A stretch of 64,000 nucleotides of DNA from the NCBI GenBank assembly GCA_905221605.1, contig CAJNDS010000624.1, forward strand, positions 202,001 through 266,000, in the 5' to 3' direction. A program made the position numbers and the translations under genes. This DNA comes from Symbiodinium natans. Its lineage: Eukaryota > Sar > Dinophyceae > Suessiales > Symbiodiniaceae. Shown one piece after another: positions 1 to 12,194 of this stretch. Every line of letters starts with the position of its first letter. The stretch's first letter is position 1. Under the pieces are notes generated by a model. The model was given only the letters and a program-made list of their open reading frames with translations, was not told where the DNA came from and did no database searches.

Positions 1-180
1 CAGTCAGCTACTATTTCCTTGTGCAAGGTTCTTAGATAGCCCGAGGCAATCGCACTTTAAGATATTTTTTGGTGGGGGCGGAGGGGCGGGGGGGGGGGGA
101 GGGTTTTGGGTTTGGAGGATGAGTTCTATGACAAGGGCACCTGGGATTCATGACTTGGGTGCCTTGGAAGGGAACCCAAC

Positions 181-250
181 CTAAACCCTAAACCCTAAAC
201 CCTAAACCCTAAACCCTAAACCCTAAACCCTAAACCCTAAACCCTAAACC
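181..250. repeat. telomere-type heptamer array (CCCTAAA)n
   Basis: About ten uninterrupted copies of CCCTAAA on the + strand. It is internal, being flanked by ordinary sequence on both sides, so it is not a chromosome end. It is one of several such arrays in the window. Confidence 0.95.
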
Positions 251-403
251 GGAATTGGGGGGCACAGGGCAGGGTTCGTCTTTGTCGCGGAGCGCGGTCA
301 TCTGCAGCCACGCTGCGGCTTCGACTCTTGGATGCCTATGGAACCAAGCCTGTAGGGCCCTGACTCTTTGGTGACCTTAACACTGTAGTAGGGCTTGGGG
401 CCC

Positions 404-878
404 TCAATCCTGCCCATGCGCATCCAGCGAGCTCTGACACGGAACAAACACAACTTGCTCGCCAGCTTCGGGCAGAGCATAAGGAGCCGAAGTTCCGAGA
501 CCGTATGGTTTAGGGTTTCGGGTCAAGCGGCTTGGAAGGGGATAAGGGCGTCACGGCATACCCCGTGCCGGCAATCTCTCCCAATGCACCCATCCCTCAG
601 GCGCCGTTTCTGTCTGGGATGGTGGAGCAATGTGGGGCTCATTGAGATCGGGTATGAGACCCTGAACAGCATGCTCGAAGCATTCAGGGTTTAACCGGAT
701 GCTAGTGCGGTCTTTGTGTTGAGGACTTTTCAGACACTTGTGGGCTTACAGGTTTGCTACCAAGATTTGTAACCTGAGGGTGAAGGGCTCGGATCCTCCT
801 CGGATGCGCGTCCCGGCGGCAAGGGCTCTCGCCCGAGCCAAAGACGCGAGCGGGTGCGGCAGGGGGCTTGAGGAGCTT
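404..878 (-). CDS. 3' end of a spliced gene, three candidate exons, function unknown
   Basis: I see three minus-strand segments that join in frame: 878-774 (35 codons, acceptor TTCAG, donor CAG|GTTACA), 661-562 (33 codons plus one base, acceptor TTCAG|G, donor G|GTATGCC) and 465-404 (ending in TGA). The second exon reads with the texture of a real protein (begins GLIPDLNEPHIAPP) and the last ends SSLDAHGQD before the stop. The two introns are about 100 nt and contain TTTAGGG-like text. No family is recognised. Other frames of the same islands are also partly open, so this rests on splice-phase continuity rather than on homology; an alternative terminal frame exists at 298-460. Confidence 0.38.
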
Positions 879-1413
879 CTGAAGCCCACTAGTATTACAC
901 TGTACTTGATATCTCAAGCCCCTGGCGCACCAAAAGTGGACTCTGGATTCCACTAAAAGGCCGGCGTCCTCAGAACACACCGCTAGGACTCATACAGCTA
1001 GGCCGAAAAGGGCTCATAGAGGCTGGAGTGACGAACTCATCACTGCGGCATCACTACCACCACTACTGCAACTCTCCTCAAAGGCGAAAACCCAAAGATG
1101 CGAAAACTATCTCAAGTGAGCCTTGAGCCTGAACCCTAGTCCATAAACCATTGCGGCAAAACGGAAGGGGGGGGGCTCCAAACTCGCGATGCTTCATGGG
1201 ACCCAGCCTAAAGCGTGCCACTGTGAGAAACTTCGCTTCCCATCGGGCACGAACATGGTGTCTTCGACACGACGAGTTCTAGGTTCCCCCGTATCCTGGG
1301 GTATTTCGGGGTACTCTCCCTACGGGCTCAATTGGGTTGGCAAGGCCTCAGGTCTGACTAGGGCACAGCGATCTCAACCTTAAAACCACTTCACTCCCGG
1401 CGGAGCTCAGGGC

Positions 1414-3361
1414 CTACTCCTCCTCCTCGTCCTCCCCCTCATTGTCATCCTCACATGAGATGCACGTGCCGGGATCGACAACTTCGGAGGTTCTTCACTT
1501 CATATGAAGGCCCTAAAAGGCCCTAAAAGGCCTTAAAGGCCCTAAAACGCCCTAAAAAAGGCCCTAAAAAGGCCCCAAAGGCCCTGAACCCAGCAGCCTC
1601 AGACAAAACAAGATCTCTCGGCCCCACGGCGGTCCGGCTTGTAGACCTCGGCGATCTCATCGTAGTCCTGCATCAGGGCCTTGGAACTTTGCGGGAGAGG
1701 GCTGGCTGGGTTTTCAAGTTTCAAGACGTTTAAAGGGTTTACAGACCATGATTGAAGGTGGGCTAGGGTTTAAGTAAGGGCTTATAGACTTCAGGAATTG
1801 GGTGCTGAAGTCTTTCGGTCACGGGGCTTCTGGCATGGGGGTCGATGCAGACGGCCCTCTCACCTAGAGCCCCGAACTCTGCGCCCTGACGCAGAGAGGG
1901 CTTCAGGTTTAGGGCTCATGATGCTTATAACCCTAAACCCTAAACTTTCCTAAACCTCAACCCTAATATACCCCATGTCCCAAGCTTGGTTCCGGGAGAG
2001 CTGTAGATTCACATTCCCGGCAGACCTCCACAGCGCCCATTCAGCCCCCCCCCCCCCCCGTTGAAAGGGCAGCGTTAAGGATTGTTTGGGGTCTATGGGC
2101 CTGAAATGAGGTTAGGGTTTAGGGCCATAAGTGTTCAGGAGAACGGGTTTTGGCTATCGGCTTCCCCTACGGACACCCCCACAATCCTGCCCATAGTCAG
2201 CCCTATCTTCCGACAAGTAAATGAGCGGGATGCAGGTGAAAGCTATGACTAGCGTGCAGCTGTAATCGGATCTCCACCACGCTACCTTGTCCTAAACCCT
2301 GCCTTGGCTCTCATTCAAAGCCTACCTCTGGCAGCAGCCCTCGAAGGTTTCAGAAAGCTCGGCTGTGCACGTGCAGGTTCTCCAAGGTCTCGCTGATCAT
2401 GCTCCTGACACCCCAGCAAAGATGCAGCGGCGAGGGTCACAGGGGCTTCCTGGCTCTGTTTGCTGGCTGTCAGCCCTGACGGTGGAACTTAGAACCAGCG
2501 GCCAGTGGCCAGGCTGGGGGGTAGGGGGGTGGAGATTTCCATTCGAGTCAAGGGCAGTTAAGGGCAGACCCCCCCCAGCGCAGGGCTCAGGCTTCGCGCT
2601 TCCACATATGGCCTCTAAACCCCAAATGAGGCCCTAGACAGTGGACATGAGCCCTTACAATAAGTGGATAGCCAAGGTCTGAAAGCCTCAAGTGTGTTGG
2701 GTATAAAACGTACTTAGGCATTAGGGCTTGGTGTAGTACGCTGTAGGCTATTTAGGGTAAACCCGCATGAAACCCAAAGGAATGACCTGAGATGCCAGCC
2801 TTCGACGTGTCTGGCTATGGCACGTGATGCTACCCGAACATACCTCACGCTAGCTACCGAAACAAGGCCCAAGCGCGGGCTTAAACACTGGGAGTTTAGG
2901 CTCACTTGTCTAGAGGTGCGGTAGCCTAAGCCCTATAAACCCTAAAACCCTAAAACCCTAAAACCCTTAAACCCTTAAACCCTAAAGCCTAAGGCCTAAA
3001 GCCTAATATGAGATCCCGAAGTTTGGAGGGGAACCTTAGTGAGCCAAGGAGCTCATCTCTGGGTCCCTCCAAATCCTGGTGCCGGCAATTGTCCTTGGCT
3101 GCTTTAGGATTTCTGGGTGAGGGATTGGGGGTTCTTAGGGTTTCGGGCTTTTTCCAGGGACTGACTGAGGCTCAGGGAGCAGGGTTCCTGAGCTTGCGGG
3201 GAACTGAGTTGCTGCTGCAAGGCTTACATACTCAAACCTTACAGATCCCCAAGCCTGAGAGAAGCGACACTCCCATGCTCTACAGTTGAAGCTCAAGCTC
3301 TGTGCCGCGCACCTTATGATGCGCTGTATAACCAGGGTTCCAAAATTTGAGGAAGGAAAGC
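1414..3361 (-). CDS. multi-exon gene model with acidic C-terminus, function unknown
   Basis: A chain of short minus-strand exons whose phases agree: 3361-3333, 3254-3228, 3075-3035, 2843-2787, one near 2700-2670, one near 2632-2575, 2475-2441, 2404-2326, 2285-2215, 2025-1972, 1885-1823, 1679-1610 and 1481-1414. Typical junctions are CCAG|GATTTGG, AGAG|GTAGGC and CTTCAG-type acceptors. The final exon ends in a run of Glu (GEDEEEE) and a TAG stop, and the one before it contains ALMQDYDEIAEVYKPDRRG. Introns are 80-150 nt and consist largely of degenerate CCCTAAA text on the + strand. No known domain is recognised. Several exons have a second open frame (for example 2285-2175 read in another phase gives a hydrophobic stretch), so individual exons are uncertain although the last three are the best. 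Confidence 0.35.
1501..1580. repeat. AGGCCCTAAA-type short tandem array
   Basis: Seven imperfect copies of a unit around AGGCCCTAAA(AA), apparently a derivative of the telomere-like heptamer with a GG insertion. In the 1414-3361 gene model it lies in the intron upstream of the last exon. Confidence 0.8.
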
Positions 3362-3460
3362 CTCCCAAATTGGCACCCAGCATTAACATTGCAAGCGAGC
3401 GTCCAAGCCATCAGAAAACTTGCCAAACACCTGTGGCAGTCAAACAAGGTTTGTTCAGAC

Positions 3461-3590
3461 CCACCCCCCCACCCCCCCCCCCCCACCCTCACAAACCCAC
3501 CCCACCCCGCCGGCACCCCTCGGCGCCCCCCCCACCCCCCCCCCCCAACACTCCCCCGCCACCCGCCCGGCACCCCCCCCCACCCACAAC
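3461..3590. repeat. C-rich low-complexity tract
   Basis: Runs of C separated by single A, G or T. It generates spurious Pro-rich (+) and Gly-rich (-) reading frames that I do not regard as genes. Confidence 0.9.
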
Positions 3591-3932
3591 AAAACAACAA
3601 CAAACCCAACACGCCTGAACGCAAAGGCCACACTCAACTCTCAACACCTAATTAGACTCTCAGATAAACCTAAAACAAGGAGGGCGGGGAAAAAACGCAC
3701 AGCGCGAGGGATCCTAGCCATCATCTATACTCAAAGCCTCGCTTCGACACGCTGCAGGTGAACGGAGCCGGTCGTGCGTTGGTGCTTCTGGCTCGGATGG
3801 TGCCGCTATGCTGGCAAGGCATGACTCACTCGCAGCACGGCCAAAACTCGAAACCCTAAAACCCTACTTGAGGGTGAGGGCCTGGGACGAAAGCTAGTTA
3901 AGGTACCCCCACGGAAGGGTTTTTGTCAACAG

Positions 3933-4021
3933 GGCATCCACTACGCATCAGGACAAGGCTACGGTGCGTTATCGGAAGGCTAGTGCGTTTCAATATCATG
4001 CCTACCAGCCAACGGCTTCAG
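3933..4021 (+). CDS. candidate internal exon, function unknown
   Basis: A plus-strand segment with a pyrimidine-rich acceptor (TTTTTGTCAACAG|G) and a CAG|GTCGGG donor. It is open for 29 codons in the phase that uses both ends, and the translation contains DKATVRYRKASAFQYHAY. If real, it is on the opposite strand to the gene models below 3.4 kb. A shorter alternative frame is also open. Confidence 0.3.
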
Positions 4022-4517
4022 GTCGGGCACCCAACATAGAACAAGTACGCAATGCGCGAGCATCATGAAAGTCTGTCCAATCCAGCTTTGAGGGACGCCA
4101 GACTCACATCAACATCAGGGCTTCTGAGTCTTTTCTTAAGACTTGGAAAGGTTTTCGAGGGCCTGGGATCCACAGAAAACGGCGTTCATTTGCACCCATA
4201 TACGAAAGAAATGAACGCCAGCCCGTTTCCCCAAAACCTGTGGTCGCCGCTTGGAAACCGACCGGGTTTGCTGGGTTTCGTGGCGGAGCCTCCGGGGACC
4301 CTATATACCCTTCAGGTTGTAAGCTTCGCTTAAGTAAGATACTCCGCTAGCTCCTCGGGGGCTAGCTTTCGTGACTTTGTTTGAAGTGCGTGGTGCTAGG
4401 ACGCAGCCTTGAGGGCTTCAACCGTCAGCTCTGGAAACCCTAAGACCCCCAAAGCCCAAACCCCTGAATCCTAAGCACTACAGGACCTAATAACCCTAGG
4501 CTTTGTTTTGGGGTTTC

Positions 4518-4607
4518 CTGCAACAGCCCTGATTGGGCCTTTCTTGCCGCCGTGGTGTTCTGGAGGACAGAGATCTCGGCCTGGTTGCTCTTGGCACTCT
4601 TGGCGTC
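4518..4607 (-). CDS. candidate exon, polar, function unknown
   Basis: Thirty codons from an acceptor ending CCTGACCAG|GAC. The translation begins DAKSAKSNQAEISVLQNTTA and is Ala/Lys/Ser/Gln-rich. The downstream edge is unclear: the in-frame position CAG is followed by GAAACC, not GT (a GA donor would be non-canonical), while an internal GT lies after codon 13. The frame stays open beyond this edge. Confidence 0.38.
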
Positions 4608-5213
4608 CTGGTCAGGATACCCTAAACCCCTCACCTGAAGGCGTGAGCTCTAGAATGTTTAGGGTTTAGGGTTGAAGGGTTTAGGGTGTAGAGTAGGGTT
4701 TAGGGTTTGGGGTTCAGGGTTTTAGGAGGTTGGGTATCGGGGGTCTAAGGGTCCTTAAGGTTTCTGACCTTAGGATGGCTTGGGGCCTAGCGGCGTTGCA
4801 GGTTCTTAGGGTAAACCTGTCTTCAGGGTCATTTAACCCAGCCCAAACGTGACGCCAAGTTAATACTATATTACTGGTCATGATAGATATCTTTTTGCGC
4901 CCATACTTCATTCACAAAAAGGCCCATTAAAAATAATGCACTTTGTTTACATTACTAACAGGGCTTCTTGCTCACTTCTTTAATACACGTATAAGGGCCA
5001 CAGTAGTAAGCTTGTGGGGGCCCTTTGCTGCTGTACCCGGTTTGAAAAGAATTCAAGTGCTCCCTGATAATTCTATGAAACACACTCACTTTATTCATTA
5101 GGACATTCCAAGGCATCAAGCACAACACCACAACATCTTCCTCTCTTGAAACCCGCTGTTGGGCTTATGTTGTAGGGTTTTCGGGTTTAGAGGAGCTTAG
5201 CGACCTCCCAACC

Positions 5214-5558
5214 CTAATTTTTAAGTCCGCGGTGCCTTGAAGGTGCTAATGGCAAATCCCGTGGGGCAGTAATCCACCTCAGCCCATCCGCGGGTATGAC
5301 GAGGGGAGTAGTCATTCGAGTATATAGCCGGCAAGGTTCATCAGTCCAAGGGCGGCAAAGAACGATATCGATGCCCGATGTTGATATCGATGCCCGATGT
5401 TGCTTGCGCCCTCTGTTTAGGAGTCTGTTCTGATCGAAGCCTAAATGCAAGGAGCGAAGGAACACCAAAGGACCTCTACGAAGCCTAGCCGCAAAGTCGC
5501 ACTCCTTGCTCAGCTTGTAGGCAGCCTGGGAAGGTGCGCGCTGCTTCGTGATGCTGTC
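5214..5558 (-). CDS. spliced gene end, candidate exons, function unknown
   Basis: The best exon is 5525-5474: acceptor CGCACCTTCCCAG|G, 17 codons reading AAYKLSKECDFAARLRR, donor AGAG|GTCCTT. The frame is also open upstream to about 5558. A following exon near 5414-5366 (acceptor CTAAACAG) matches its phase and contains an exact 19-bp tandem duplication. A terminal exon starts at 5277 after a GCTGAG acceptor; it ends in TAA at 5221 in one frame (VDYCPTGFAISTFKAPRT) or TAG at 5214 in another. The CA/TG array just upstream would be intronic. Confidence 0.4.
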   Translation of the reverse strand, partial: DSITKQRAPSQAAYKLSKECDFAARLRRGPLVFLRSLHLGFDQNRLLNRGRKQHRASISTSGIDIVLCRPWTDEPCRLYTRMTTPLVIPADGLRWITAPRDLPLAPSRHRGLKN

Positions 5559-5576
5559 GGTCTTGGGGTGCGCTTT

Positions 5577-5577
5577 T

Positions 5578-5615
<38 letters not shown>

Positions 5616-5632
5616 GTGCGCGCGCGTGTGTG
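5577..5632. repeat. (TG)n/(CG)n mixed dinucleotide array
   Basis: Blocks of TG interrupted by two CGCGCG blocks. This alternating purine-pyrimidine composition is typical of Z-DNA-forming sequence. Confidence 0.95.
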
Positions 5633-5889
5633 GGACTTGCGGGTTTTGAGCCCTATAAACCCTAAACCCAAGCAAGTTGAAGCCCCTAAGACAGTTTGAC
5701 ATGAAAGGCCCCGCCCTCCCCTACACAGACCCATCAACCAGGTGCAAGGGCTCTCCGTATCTTCGGAGAACCTTATAGGTCCAAACCCTAAACCCTATAA
5801 ACCCTCAAACCTTCTGTCTCATCCAGCCTGCACCATTGTATGGGCACTATTGAGATGATCATCTTTGTGCCTTATTGGGTTTTAAGTAT

Positions 5890-5971
5890 TCATAAAGCAA
5901 TGGCCCAGTAGTCGAGCCAGGGAGCCGCCCTGGAGATCAGGCAAGACTGCTCGGCTCCGCGACCCGTGACA
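5890..5971 (-). CDS. candidate terminal exon, function unknown
   Basis: From acceptor CGCCTTCAG at 5971 a frame runs 27 codons to a TGA at 5890-5892, reading VTGRGAEQSCLISRAAPWL and onward. No GT donor interrupts it convincingly. A second frame is also open through most of the segment, so the assignment is weak. Confidence 0.28.
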
Positions 5972-6320
5972 CTGAAGGCGATGCTCTTGCCCTTCCTCCC
6001 AAGGTCTGAGGGTTTACAGGGCTTCTAGGGCTTTTGGGGGGCTTCTAGGGATTCGAGGGGGCGGTTCTACTAGGGGTTCTACTACGGGTTCTCGGGGTGA
6101 GGGTTTGGCTGAGGGATCGCCCTGAATGTCAAACTAACGCGTAAACGTCTAAGCAGCTCGGCCCCAAAAGATGTGACCCCTTAAACACCTAGAGTGCAGC
6201 ACAAACTCTTGAATTCCTGCACCCTCAACCATCAACCCTGACCAGAGTGCTCCTAAGTCCTAAACCCTAAAACGTTGAACCCCCAAACTCGTCCCTCTCG
6301 CTGCCGCCCTGGGCACTCCA

Positions 6321-7305
6321 CGTCGCACAGCGACGTCTTCCTGGGCTCGGGAGTGCCCCAGCAGTAGCAAGGGCAATCGTAGAAAAAACGAGACAATAAA
6401 AGCGGCTCGAGGAATACTACAAATAAGGCGAATCATGGCAATAACGTTTCATAGCAGTCACAGCTTCTGAACGTTATCATAATACAGGAAAGAAGATCGA
6501 ACAGCATGCGCTTGCATGCGGAGAGCGGAGTCTCAGGCACCGAAACTCCGAAAGCCCTCAACATGCGAACGCGAACCCTGTAAACCCTGACCTCTTGTGT
6601 CCATCCTAAACCCTAAACCCTAAACCCCAAATCCGAAATACGAAGCCACCGACAGAGCCCTTATCACCTGAACTCTCCATGAGCCCAGCGTCAAAGCTTC
6701 TGCGGCGGCGGCGTAGCCACCATCCTCCGAGCTGCCCTGAGCGCGGGAAGGAGCTCCGAGATCGATTTCAAAGGGTTTAGGGTTTGGGTTTAGAGTTTAA
6801 AGTTTAGGGTATAGGGTTTAGGGATTAGGGTTCGGGTTTAGGGTTCAGGGGGGGTTGAAGGAAAAGAGCCGCTTCCAGAGCGGAACAATAGCTGCCAGGG
6901 CGCGCAAGCGATGCCTGGTAAGGCGAAGTGGATGCGAGGGTAGCAGACGAGATTCACCTGGGGGGGGGGGGGGGGGAAGGGGTCTGAAAATGGCAAGAGT
7001 CCCAAAACGTTCAGGGAGTGTTTGTTTTACTCCTTTCAACAGGATGTACTGGGTCGTGGTAACCCCCCAAAACCAAGCCATATGAAATACATACATATAC
7101 ATATATATATATATACTACGGGCTCATGATCAATGTGCAATTGATGTTTTACCGAGGCCTCGGGAGTCTGGGCAGCACCTTCTTCTGGCGCTCCCCCCCC
7201 ACCCCCGCCCACCTCCCCCCCAAAACTGCCATCCCGAGGCTTTACCCCCTCTTCGTCGCCCGTTTTTGTGTTTGCGTGTCGCGCATTAGCACCCACGATT
7301 CCCAT
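6321..7305 (-). CDS. 5' part of a spliced gene, Gly/Ala-rich, function unknown
   Basis: Possible first coding exon 7305-7153: an ATG followed by 51 codons, with the acidic and Gly-rich stretch TGDEEGVKPRDGSFGGEVGG, ending at a TCG|GTAAAA donor. Further candidate exons are 6914-6887, 6736-6668 (23 codons; acceptor CGCGCTCAG|G, donor CAG|GTGATA; reads GSSEDGGYAAAAEALTLGSW) and one starting at 6340 (acceptor CCCGAGCCCAG|G). The 6736-6668 exon sits between CCCTAAA-like text on its low side and TTTAGGG-like text on its high side. One linking exon is not resolved. No domain is recognised. Confidence 0.38.
6781..6852. repeat. degenerate TTTAGGG tract
   Basis: About ten imperfect copies of the heptamer with single-base changes. 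It lies directly beside the candidate exon at 6668-6736. Confidence 0.9.
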
Positions 7306-8437
7306 GTTTGTTTTGGTTGCCTCGCCGCTGGGCAGCCCGGGTCGAGGCGGGTCGCGCAGAATTAAAATTACTTTAAGGGGATTTCCGAAAATAGGGTGCC
7401 CTTCTTGGGGGTCCCTTCAAGGGGGATTCTATTCTATTTTGGGTGTAAAAGGCGCACCCCCTTTTTTGGGAAATGACCATAATGATAAACTCCACAATCG
7501 CTGGCGCCTGCATGGCTCTGAGCGAAGAAAGCCGGGACCCTTGCCATGAGTCGACGGACCTCGCTGTCATACCCACAGTTTCGCGAGCTTCCAAGCTTTG
7601 GGGAGTTGTGTCGGTTTGGGATACTACTATATACGTATTGGATCTTGTATGTGTATATGTGCTAGTGTGTACTGGGCTTTAGTTTCGGGAGGCCCCATGG
7701 TTCAAACTTTCAGGACGGCTCGTGTTCTGGGTACTGGCCAGGATAGACGGATGCTTTCACCAACTCGGACAGATGCGAGCACGAGGACTGTTGTTGAAAG
7801 GGGTCGTGGTGGGCTAGTTTGAACAGCTTCGGAACCTTAGTCTTGATTTGGTTGTCTTTTGACTGCTCAAATCACCATCGCAAACTTCCCACCAGTCTGG
7901 AAGTACCTTGGCGTCAACTTAACGGACAAGCTTGAATGGGTTTCATCGGAAAACCTAAACGTTGAAACCGACCTGGGCTGAAAACTCATAACTTACAACC
8001 CAGAGTACATCTATACCCGCCTCAGTTAGGGCTGCAAGGGTTCAGGGCTCAGGGAAGACTCCAATCCCATCGGAGCTCGCCGCCGGGCCTTAAGGCCCGA
8101 TGTAGGGCTTCCGGATTGTTGGTCTTTAGGACGCTTCACTGTGGAGCTCAGCATGCCACCCCCCCCCCCCCGCCCCCGAACTCCTGAACCCCAAACGAGG
8201 GGCCTCCCAAAGCGCATGGGGCCCGTGACGCCGCCTCGGCTTTTGGTTTGCAGGGCTTCCGGGTTTGGAGGCAACCAAACAAATTGATGGCCTGTGTACG
8301 GGGTGCTGGTGCAGGGCAGACATGGTGTTTGTGTTCGACGTACCGAGCCCAAACAAGCTGAACTCCCAAAAAACACAGGGCGAGCTCCTACTTCTGAGGG
8401 TGGCGCGAAGACAAGGCATGCTAACCAAGTGCCCTAC

Positions 8438-8491
8438 ACCCTACACCCTACACCCTACACCCTACCCTACACCCTAGACCCTAGACCCTAG
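8438..8491. repeat. variant heptamer array CCCTACA / CCCTAGA
   Basis: Five copies of CCCTACA followed by three of CCCTAGA. Both are single-base variants of CCCTAAA that have spread as homogeneous sub-blocks, implying local amplification after mutation. Confidence 0.9.
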
Positions 8492-8532
8492 AAGCGCAAA
8501 ACCCTAAAATTTCCTTCATACCATTCCCCTAC

Positions 8533-8859
8533 CAATGCCAGGAGTCTGAAAAGTCGCGCCACCACATCTGCAGGCTGCTCCTTGTCCCGGGCTCGTGGTT
8601 CTCACGGTTTACTTCGGAATCCCAGGGGGGGAAGAGGGGGGAAGGGCGGGAGGGAGGGAGGCTTGCCAAGGATGCGGTTCTGGGGATAAAGGGATCTGTG
8701 GCCAGTGATCGCCTATGTTCTCAGGCTGTTTGCCCGACAAGGATACTGGGCTCGAGGGGCGCACCTTAAGTTGGGACCCTAAGCCCTCAACCGTAAATCT
8801 TGCCAGGACGCGCTGGGCTTGGTAGCCGCTTGCAGCGAGGTTTGGTCGTAGAAGTTGAC
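8533..8859 (-). CDS. two candidate internal exons, function unknown
   Basis: Exon 8859-8792: acceptor GGTGGCAG, 22 codons reading VNFYDQTSLQAATKPSASWQ, donor CG|GTTGAG. Exon 8580-8533: acceptor CGGGACAAG, 16 codons EQPADVVARLFRLLAL, donor TTG|GTAGGG. Their phases do not join directly (the first ends in phase 2, the second starts in phase 0), so at least one exon between them is missing or one call is wrong. Function is unknown. Confidence 0.38.
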
Positions 8860-9489
8860 CTGCCACCACGCGGCATAGGGTTTGCTTACTTGTTCTCCTC
8901 AAACCAAATCGGGTCCAGTATGGTGGGTACAAAGCAGCAACAATTTACCAATAAAGACAAACCAAGCCAGCAGAAGACACAAGAAGACGAACAGAGACAC
9001 AGAAAGAAAATGAAGCCAGAAGGAGGCAAACGAAGACAAGTACAGACGAACACATAAAACAACAGACAAACACATCTGGCAAATACACAAACAAAGCTTT
9101 GCAAACCAAGAAGGCGTAGTAAGAAAACAAAAAGGCCGAACAAACACAATAAAGCCCAACCTAATTCCACCCGACATGAATTCGTTTGCTCCCCTACCCA
9201 ATTTTTTTGGGCCAGGCAAGGCGCCCTATGAACCTGCCGAGGGACCCTACAAGGGGGTACCTAACTCCCGAGCACCCGGTGCATGGCGGCAATGCTGGCA
9301 GCCATACGGTCTTTCTTTGTGCTTTGGAAGCACAGCTACACGTCATCTGCATCCGGTACTTGGATTTTGCACCTTTAGTTGCCAGAAACTGCGCAATCTC
9401 CTTGCCAATACAAGGCAGAAAAGGATTGGCAGAGACCAGAAAAGGACTGTACAGCGCATGGCCTCTGCGTAGCAGGATGCCCAGAGAAC

Positions 9490-10274
9490 TTTCAACGGCG
9501 CGGGCTAGGCTTGGCCTTCGCCTTCGCCTTCGCCTTCGTTTTTGCTTTCGCCTTGGCCCTCGCCTGAGCGCCTGCACGGCCAGCTCTCTGCCTGGCAGTA
9601 TCTTTCGGTGCAGGCGGAGCGAAAAGCGGCGCCCATCCTTTTGTAGAGCTGGACAGACGAAGTCGGAGCGCATGCTCAGCTGCAGAGGCTCCGTGAGCTT
9701 GGACCAAAGTAGCAAGCACAGCGGCCACGGGCCCTTGTTGAACTTGGCAGTCTGCCACGGCAGCGCTGGCTTCCCCGTGGTGGGCTTGTAGAGGAAGATA
9801 TCGCGGAAGACCATGTCGGTGTGCAGCGCCTCTACGGTACCGTGTAGCAACTGCTCTCTCGCCCAGGAGTCGGGCGAGCACACGTCCACGCGTGTCAGGC
9901 GCAAGCCGGTGTCGGCATCCGGAAAGACGGACGAGAGGATCTCGCCGCACCGGCCCTGACACTTCTCTGTCGCGCCTTCACGGGAGAAGTGCAAGCTGGT
10001 CTTGCCGATCTTCAAGGCGCCCACACCTGCGGCCTCGAAGAGGCGCAGAACGCGGATCCGCTCTGCCGGTTCGCCCAGGAGATGTTCGAGCCGGACGCGT
10101 AGAGCGGCTTGTACGGCGCCGAGCACGGGCTTGCCGACGCACTGCTTTTACACGGATTGGAGCTTGGACAGTCGCCACTTCCGAAAGTGCGACTTCCTCG
10201 TGAGCCGGCCGCTGGCTTCGTCTGTCCACTGCAGCTGCGCCAGCAGCTCTTGCAGCTCTTCTTGCTCCAAGGTA
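9490..10274 (-). CDS. coding region with Lys/Ala tail, function unknown, in-frame stop
   Basis: From about 10274 the minus strand reads a Glu/Leu/Gln-rich helix (EQEELQELLAQLQWTDEAS), then a basic patch ending SKLQSV and an in-frame TAA at 10148-10150. The same frame continues with coherent sequence (VGKPVLGAVQAALRVRLEHL) as far as about 9600, including FRDIFLYKPTTGKPALPWQ. Near 9640 a different frame becomes the more protein-like one: it ends with an alternating KAKAKAK tail and a stop at 9492. The primary frame instead becomes Arg-rich. Either the region is a pseudogene, or indels or short introns are hidden here. The coding strand is well supported by length (310 codons in one frame), the exact product is not. 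Confidence 0.5.
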
Positions 10275-10562
10275 GGAGCCAGCAGGAGCACGCCTCGAGC
10301 GGCGTGTTTGTGTTTTTGTTTTTCTCTTGGCGTGTTCCCCACAAAAAAATAGGAGAAAACTCGGGCTCTGCTAGAGGCAGCTAGGGGCAGCGAGGCCACG
10401 CACGTCTGTATCCGTCTGTATCCGGGAGCGCGCGCAGCGCCTGGCAAAGAGGGGGGGGGGTGCTCTATATTGGCCCCCCTGGCCTCTCTCTCCTTTCTTT
10501 TTGCTAGGAACTCCGGCAGAAGCCGAGGCGCGAGGAGCAGACCGAGAAGATCCCAGCAGAGG

Positions 10563-11703
<1,141 letters not shown>

Positions 11704-11851
11704 TAAAAAAGGGTCCCGGCCAGAGCTGCTGGCACTACTGATCACTAGGGTGTCTGTGTGGACCTCAGAGACCGTGCTTCTGCTTCCTTCCTGTCAACTT
11801 GCTGAGACAAACAAACCTCGCGGACCCAACTACAGAGACAGCGTAAGCCAT

Positions 11852-12194
11852 TCAGCAGATGTGCTTTGAGGGGTTGGTTGGATTCTCCAGCTGGGCTACA
11901 GATAGCGAAAAAGCCCAGCTTGAGCGGAGCTCGAGGTTGACCTTTGGGAGAAGGGGGCAAGGCCAGGGGAACTCCGAGACTTCTGTGCAAAGCCTACAGG
12001 ACACGTAATCAACAAGGCCGGTTGCGTCCTGAAACCACCGAGAAAACCCTACCCAAACCCTACAAAACTCTGAATATCTCGGATCCTGAAATCCTAACCT
12101 GCCCTTGTCCCGAAGTCCAAGGCACAATATCGGTGTGCTCCAGAAGGGAGGTTGAAAGCAAGGCCGAGGTGGCCAATGGCATCTGGTCATTGCC
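11852..12194 (-). CDS. candidate exons upstream of the coiled-coil region
   Basis: Exon 12194-12099 has acceptor AAAGCCAG|GGC, 32 codons reading GNDQMPLATSALLSTSLLE and onward, and a CAG|GTTAGG donor. An exon starting at about 12031 (GGTTTCAG|GACGC, DATGLVDYVS) follows in phase. From the acceptor CTTCTCCCAAAG at 11941 two frames are possible: one ends in TGA at 11852 after 29 residues, the other runs on to a GAG|GTTTGT donor near 11818. The second would lead toward the coding region starting at 11702. A second frame of the first exon is also open. Confidence 0.38.

Noticed and set aside
1-250. A chromosome end at the left edge
   Set aside because: The heptamer array is internal and short, with ordinary sequence outside it. 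The same holds for the CCCTAAA at the right edge.
2175-2285. A membrane-helix exon in another phase
   Set aside because: It reads as a hydrophobic helix and is fully open, but its donor is weak and its phase conflicts with the neighbouring exons; the alternative phase was preferred.
3280-3761. Pro-rich plus-strand and Gly/Trp-rich minus-strand frames
   Set aside because: They translate the C-run tract; overlapping frames on both strands are equally open.
9186-9791. A 201-codon plus-strand frame
   Set aside because: It is the shadow of the minus-strand coding region at 9490-10274, which has better texture and longer continuity.
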